This document shows, piece by piece, positions 58,801 to 64,000 of a DNA stretch of 64,000 nucleotides. Within the stretch, counting starts at the first letter, position 1. Each line of letters starts with the position of its first letter. This DNA is from Pipra filicauda (Eukaryota; Chordata; Aves; Passeriformes; Pipridae), in assembly GCF_003945595.2 (NCBI RefSeq), contig NW_024104292.1:806001-870000 (forward strand), read 5' to 3'. The position numbers and the translations under genes were made by a program. The notes under the pieces are model-generated. The model was not told the DNA's origin. It made no database searches and saw only the letters and a program-made list of their open reading frames with translations.

Positions 58801-61800
58801 CCTTAGATTTACATAGAGCTAATTTCTTTCTTTGTGAGTGGGTTCTGCAGGATGTGAGCAATTAAGTTTCTGTGGGAGGATACAGGAAACATGATTAATG
58901 GATCAAAGAGTCACCATCTAAGGGAAATGGGTATAATACCAGGGGAGATAATACTCTGTTTCATAATAGTTATGCTAATATGCCAAATGTTGGAGAATTC
59001 AATTAATATTTGGCAAATGAATTCTCTGTGATGCAGAGTAAACACATACTGGGGAAACAATAAAGCTCTATTGCAGATTATCTGTTAACTTTCTCTCAAA
59101 CAGGGTGGATTGGCTGGTCAGGCACCTTATTCCACTGCAGATGGCAAAGAACAAATAGGCACGAATCAGTGCCAGACAGTGATATTCTTTGGATGGAAAA
59201 GATTGACCAAGGTTAAATTCTATGCACACAAGGCCAATCAGCGCTTGTCAGTATTTGTAGGTATGCTACTCAGCCCTCTGCTGAAAGTTAAATTTTGTTC
59301 CATGTAAATGAACACTGGTTTAAGAATGAAGGAGATAGAATCAGACAATTTTTATGTTCTTGATTTTCTTATCTGTAAAAGCAACACTAGTAGAAAAAAC
59401 AATTATCAAGTAAAACCAAAATGCCTGAGCTACTAGAAGATACTGGACTGGGACCCAAAAAATCTGAGTCTCTGTTACCTAAGTATAAAATGAGGTTAAT
59501 ACTAATAATATATAAAGGCAATGAATTCTTCAGGTACTCTAGTGATGGGAAATGCACAAATATCTAGATTTACTGAAAAGTTAGATTTCCTGCTTGTTTG
59601 CTAGCTTCTATACTGGATATGGTATTTTAATTTCTATTCTAAAATACTCAGTTCCCTCACTAGAGATTTAATATGAGGTTTTGTTTTGAGAAACTTGATC
59701 CAGCAAAGATGGCATTTGGGAAGTATATTGAAGAATACTGTCCATGTCTGACCATACAGACTGGGCACTGAGCTAATGAAATATAAGAGTTACGGAGCTG
59801 AAGTTGTAGTATGAAACTCAAGTTTATCCTTTAGCTGCAACTGCGCTATATCTGGGTGTCGTACCTTTATGCACATCCAGAGCCCTTAAGTCATGAGTTC
59901 CTTGGGTGGTCTAGGAGCTCCCCAGGTAGTCACCTGCATCAAGCATTTAGATTAATTTGAAACAATGGTCCAACTTGAGACAAGGTAATTAATTGACTGA
60001 ACTTTCAGCCACCTTCACAGTTAAAATTTTGACTTTCACAGCAGCTCTCCAGGTAGGAATTTTGGACAGTTCTAGAGATTTTCCCAGACAGCTCCTGCTG
60101 TCCCTGTATCAATTTATATGCGTGTGTTCGTTAACATTCTGAGTGGAGAATCTGGTCAAGAGACACCCTTACATGGTTCTTGCTGCAGAACTGACCAACC
60201 TTTACCCAGACATTTGTAAATCGGCAGTAGAAACTCTACCTACAGATATAAAAACAGTCACATAGGACCTTTGTAGATACTTATGACAGTTAGCAGATCT
60301 TTTGTATGGAGTTTAACATAACGTGTAGAAATGGATCATATACATGCTGGAAGAGTCACATAGCATCACAGGACAGTCAGATCATCTGAGAACTGAACAA
60401 AACAGTGGTTTAATAAGCTGGATTGCGTGATCCAGTCACGAAGCTCTTGTAAAGACTCCCTGCAATGGCAACTCATGTTGTCATCTTGACAACAACCAAC
60501 TATCCCATTTGAGAGATCTACTTCACCGTGCATTACCCTGTGCCAAGACCTCAAGTAGCCATTTCCTTCTATCCAACACTCTGAGTGTCTGTGCAAAACG
60601 AATCCCGGACTGTTAGGACATCTCATGCCTTGCAGTTCAGAGGAATTCTGGGGACATCCCTTCAGTGCCTAGAGACAAGAAGTTGGGAAGAACATAAGAA
60701 ATTAATCTTCAAAATCCTGTGTTCCTCAGAAAACCTACTCTTGGAGATGGCATGCCCCTACTTGACTTGGAAGCTCTCTTGATGCTTCAGATGAGACTTC
60801 TGTTTATTGCTCTTCTCTGTGAGAGTAGGTGTCTACTCTGTGAAAACAGAAGTCCACCATGATGCAAACAGAAATGACTAGGTGAACTATAAACTTAAAT
60901 ATATATCACACAAGGACTGTATTTTTTTTCAGTGTAACACATGACAGCCAATTGCCCCATTTAAAAGTGATGCCTCTATTGCTTCTTCAGTGCTGTTGCT
61001 TAGCAGTCAAAGCAGTTGCCCAGGGCAGTGGAGATTTGGGATGACCCTTAGCTTGCATATGCCCTGTCTCAGGCTAGGAAGGTCTCTTAGGGTCACACCC
61101 TCTGCCAACTGGGCTGCTGTGAATCTGGGAATGAGACTGAAAAGAAAGCAGACAGGGCGGTCCCAGAAAGAAAGGTGAGGGGATCTGGAAGTCAGGCAAA
61201 GACTGAATTCTCTGCCGTGCTCTGATCTATCATTGCATTTTACATTAGGCAATCATGAGATGAACATTTAAAGTTAATGAATGAGTAGGGACTCCAAGTT
61301 AAGTTTGTCCTTCAGCCATTACATTCACCTAGAAAGAATGAGCCTGCTCAGTTAGGCCACTGCAGTGGGGGGAAGGCTCGGTACTGAATATTCTGAGCAG
61401 GAAGAAGCTCCAAGCTCCAGGGAAAGAGAACTGCTCAGACACCTGTTATCCTCAGTATCTCATACCAGCCAGCCACTAAGGCCATTCTGTGGCATTCTGG
61501 GCTACTCCGGAAAGCGTTTAATTATTTTCTTTGAGAATATGGACCTTACATGCATAATTTCAGTTCCTTGAGTCACTCTGCTGAGCCCAGACTTTGTGAT
61601 GCATAAATAGGCACTCTGGATCTCATCCTCACATCATTTAAATGTGCATTTTCCCTTGGCTTTTGACTGTAGGGAAGGGTATGAGCCCTATTTTCTACTT
61701 ACAAGGCATATGTTCATTCATTTTGATTCACTACAGTCAAGTTACAAGATCTTAAGAATATTCTAATCTCTTCCACTGAGCCATCACAGATAATAAATTT

Positions 61801-64000
61801 TAATAAACACTGATATTTTCCCAAAGTTTGCGATTTCTATTAACAAGCAATTTTACTGTGATCTTTGAGTTATTGCCTCTAATAGATGATTTCCCTGTTG
61901 TCAGGGCTGATTCTATCTTAAAATGTATCAATTTTAGTTAAATGTATTTTGGCAGACATCCACCAGTGGAATCAGTGCTGAACACCACAGAGTATTTTCC
62001 TAATTGGACATAAAACTCATAGGTTCCTTTTTCATATGATTCTTTGCTATACAGTGTGTGCAATTAGATTTAATGAACTCGTTTTCAGGACAAGTTGGCC
62101 AAACCAATGCTATTGCTAATTTATAGAGGCTATGGAAAAAGTTACTTGATTATTTTTTTTCTTAAATTGAAATTTTATAGGAAATACTGTCTCTTCCTTT
62201 TAGCATGTGAATATACAAAAGCCTAATTTTGGAAATAAAATGTTTTCTCAGTGTATGATTTCCAATGTGGTAATGTCTTTGTTTTTTTCTTGCAAATGTT
62301 TTGGCAAGAAAGGTAAGTCTAGCATATTCTCATGTCGTGTTGTTAAAACAAAGCTATGTAGCATGATGACTGAGGAACCAGTAGCAACATAGCTATCATA
62401 GCATGAATTGAACAAGCCAGCTTGAAATCCTGTGTAAATACTTGACAGCTGGTGCCTAAGCTACTCTAGCTACACTGCCAGTTCAAGAGTTCAGTGTAAA
62501 AACATTCTTGGTTTATACAGAACTGGTTTAGCAATGTTTTTCTCTTGAAAAATTATCTCACTGGACACAGTCACACTGGCTAGGACAGAAGGAACCTTTA
62601 ACCATTACTGTCTAATTTCACCAGTCCTTGCAAGCTGAACAGAAACCTGAGCTGGTTCACAGTGGAAAGCTGTGTACTATAATTCAAAAGATCACAGCTG
62701 AGCCCCTGGAAAGATTAGAACACGAAAGGACTTCAATTAACCTCCTCATCATTGCAGCACTAGTAGAGGGGATAACAAAGCAGGTTGGTAAGTTGATAGT
62801 TGAAGGTGGAATGCAAAAAGTCAGTGTTAACACACTGTTGAGAAGAGTGGCATCTGGAACAAAACAGGAGATCCAAACACTTGAGACAGTCATTCACAAG
62901 GAAGAGTTCTCTAACAAGCTGATACTATTTTATGTGGTATCTTTCTGTCTTCTACCTTTAATCTAATGTCAGTGGATAGATGATGGGAGCTGGTAGGCCA
63001 AGTTTCTCTTTCCAAATGTGAGAGCAGTATTGGGAGCAGATCCATGGGATGGCTGCTGCTGGAAATGGGACCCTCCACTCCTACCCTTTTCTTCTCTGCA
63101 CTCAGCTGCATGGCTTCCTCACACCTCATTCACCAGCTGTTTTGTTTAGGCATGGCACCTGTCCTAGTGTGATCACTTTCCACATCTGCAAAATGGGAAT
63201 AATGCACCCATTTTTGAAAAATGTATCAAGAATTACCAGCGTGAACTTCAGAACAGGAGTGGAAATTATTGTTATTGCAGTTTTACACGCTTCTACTTGC
63301 TTTGTGACAGTGTCCCATGATCACTTCATAAATTGCTAATTCTGAGTTACTAAGAATTATAGTTATGTTCCTGCTGGCATTGGATAGACACATACCAAAG
63401 CTTTCATGCCTGGTATCCTTGCTACTTCTTACAAAGACATTTCTCATTTATATACATAAACAATGAGATAGAAATATGTTAAAAGAATTGCCTGAAAGCT
63501 GCAGATCACTTCAGGCAATAATTATTTATCTGTCCATCATTTTGTCTTAGTATATTTTATTCTCTCTCAGTCTATATGTAACAACAAATTACTTAGCAGA
63601 ATCAAAACTGCTTATTTTAAACTTATAATGCTCTCTTTTGACCTGTACATAAGCAAAGCTGCACAGTGTAGGACATATGCACATGCTACGGTTGGTAACC
63701 TTTTGGTGTTAATTTATTTACATGCATCTGGTTGCTTTCCTAATAGAATAGAGCAGTCTTCCCTCACTAATGAAAGTGATAATGGGAAAGTTGTTTGAGA
63801 TGTTATAATGAAAGCCAATATATCATGATGTGTCTTTAGCAGAGTGGGTTAAGCGTGAGTACCTTGTGCGCTGTTTCTTTCACCTGTACAGTACAAATTT
63901 TGCAGTAAAAATTAATTAGCATTTTACAGAGTCAACATTAACTAAATATCCTTGACATATTCCCCAAGAGAGGGTAATGTCATTAACCTCTTTTACAGAT
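52806..64000. other. AT-rich intergenic DNA, no supportable gene
   Basis: About 11 kb without recognised coding exons, structured RNA or clear repeats. In mammals SMCO4 lies divergently on this side of CEP295; I looked for its 59-residue coding sequence and did not see it. The longest ORF, 62628-62966 (+, 112 codons), lacks any recognised motif. A short poly(A) run at 55618-55632 is preceded by AATAAA (55595 region), which could mark a tiny processed insertion, but no parent was recognised. Confidence 0.6.

Noticed and set aside
60366..60626. 86-codon minus-strand ORF with several Cys and His
   Set aside because: No zinc-binding spacing or known family is evident, no splice signals or promoter, and it sits in featureless AT-rich DNA.

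Overview
The window is vertebrate nuclear DNA and almost certainly avian. It is AT-rich, its genes are split into many small GT-AG exons, and it is scattered with CR1 LINE fragments that end in the bird-type 3' tail (repeats of ATTCTATG-like words). It also holds a solo LTR of the bird ERVL type. No bacterial, plasmid or phage features were seen.

Left end (1 to about 7.7 kb, + strand): the 3' part of a snoRNA host transcript. Short exons with little coding sense alternate with intronic snoRNAs. Two box C/D snoRNAs (864-941 and 3908-3986) carry guides that pair with the same 28S rRNA stretch and point to nucleotides two positions apart, as expected for SNORD6 and SNORD5. Several H/ACA snoRNAs lie in the other introns. 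In mammals this snoRNA set is hosted by TAF1D, which lies tail-to-tail with CEP295, so I infer the host is the 3' end of TAF1D. No TAF1D protein sequence was recognised here.

Centre (about 8.6 to 51.7 kb, - strand): the whole CEP295 gene (centrosomal protein 295, KIAA1731). I reconstructed one 5' non-coding exon in a CpG island and 28 coding exons. Their phases join without conflict into about 1,916 codons, from the conserved N-terminus at 49963 to the stop at 8913. The protein is mostly charged coiled coil and ends in an ALMS-type motif. Coding exon 17 has weak splice signals and is the least certain. Introns hold CR1 pieces, a solo LTR just past the exon 2 donor, a roughly 100-bp AT-rich palindrome, an unclassified LTR-like block and a degenerate tandem repeat.

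Right end (51.7 to 64 kb): the CpG-island promoter has CCAAT and TATA words on the opposite (+) strand, suggesting divergent transcription. Two CR1 fragments follow, then about 11 kb of AT-rich intergenic DNA in which I see no supportable gene.

I found no previously undescribed multi-gene system. The most notable items are the compact snoRNA cluster with twin 28S guides and a decayed duplicate, the exon-like pair inside CEP295 intron 4 that would cause early termination if spliced in, and the long palindrome in intron 1.
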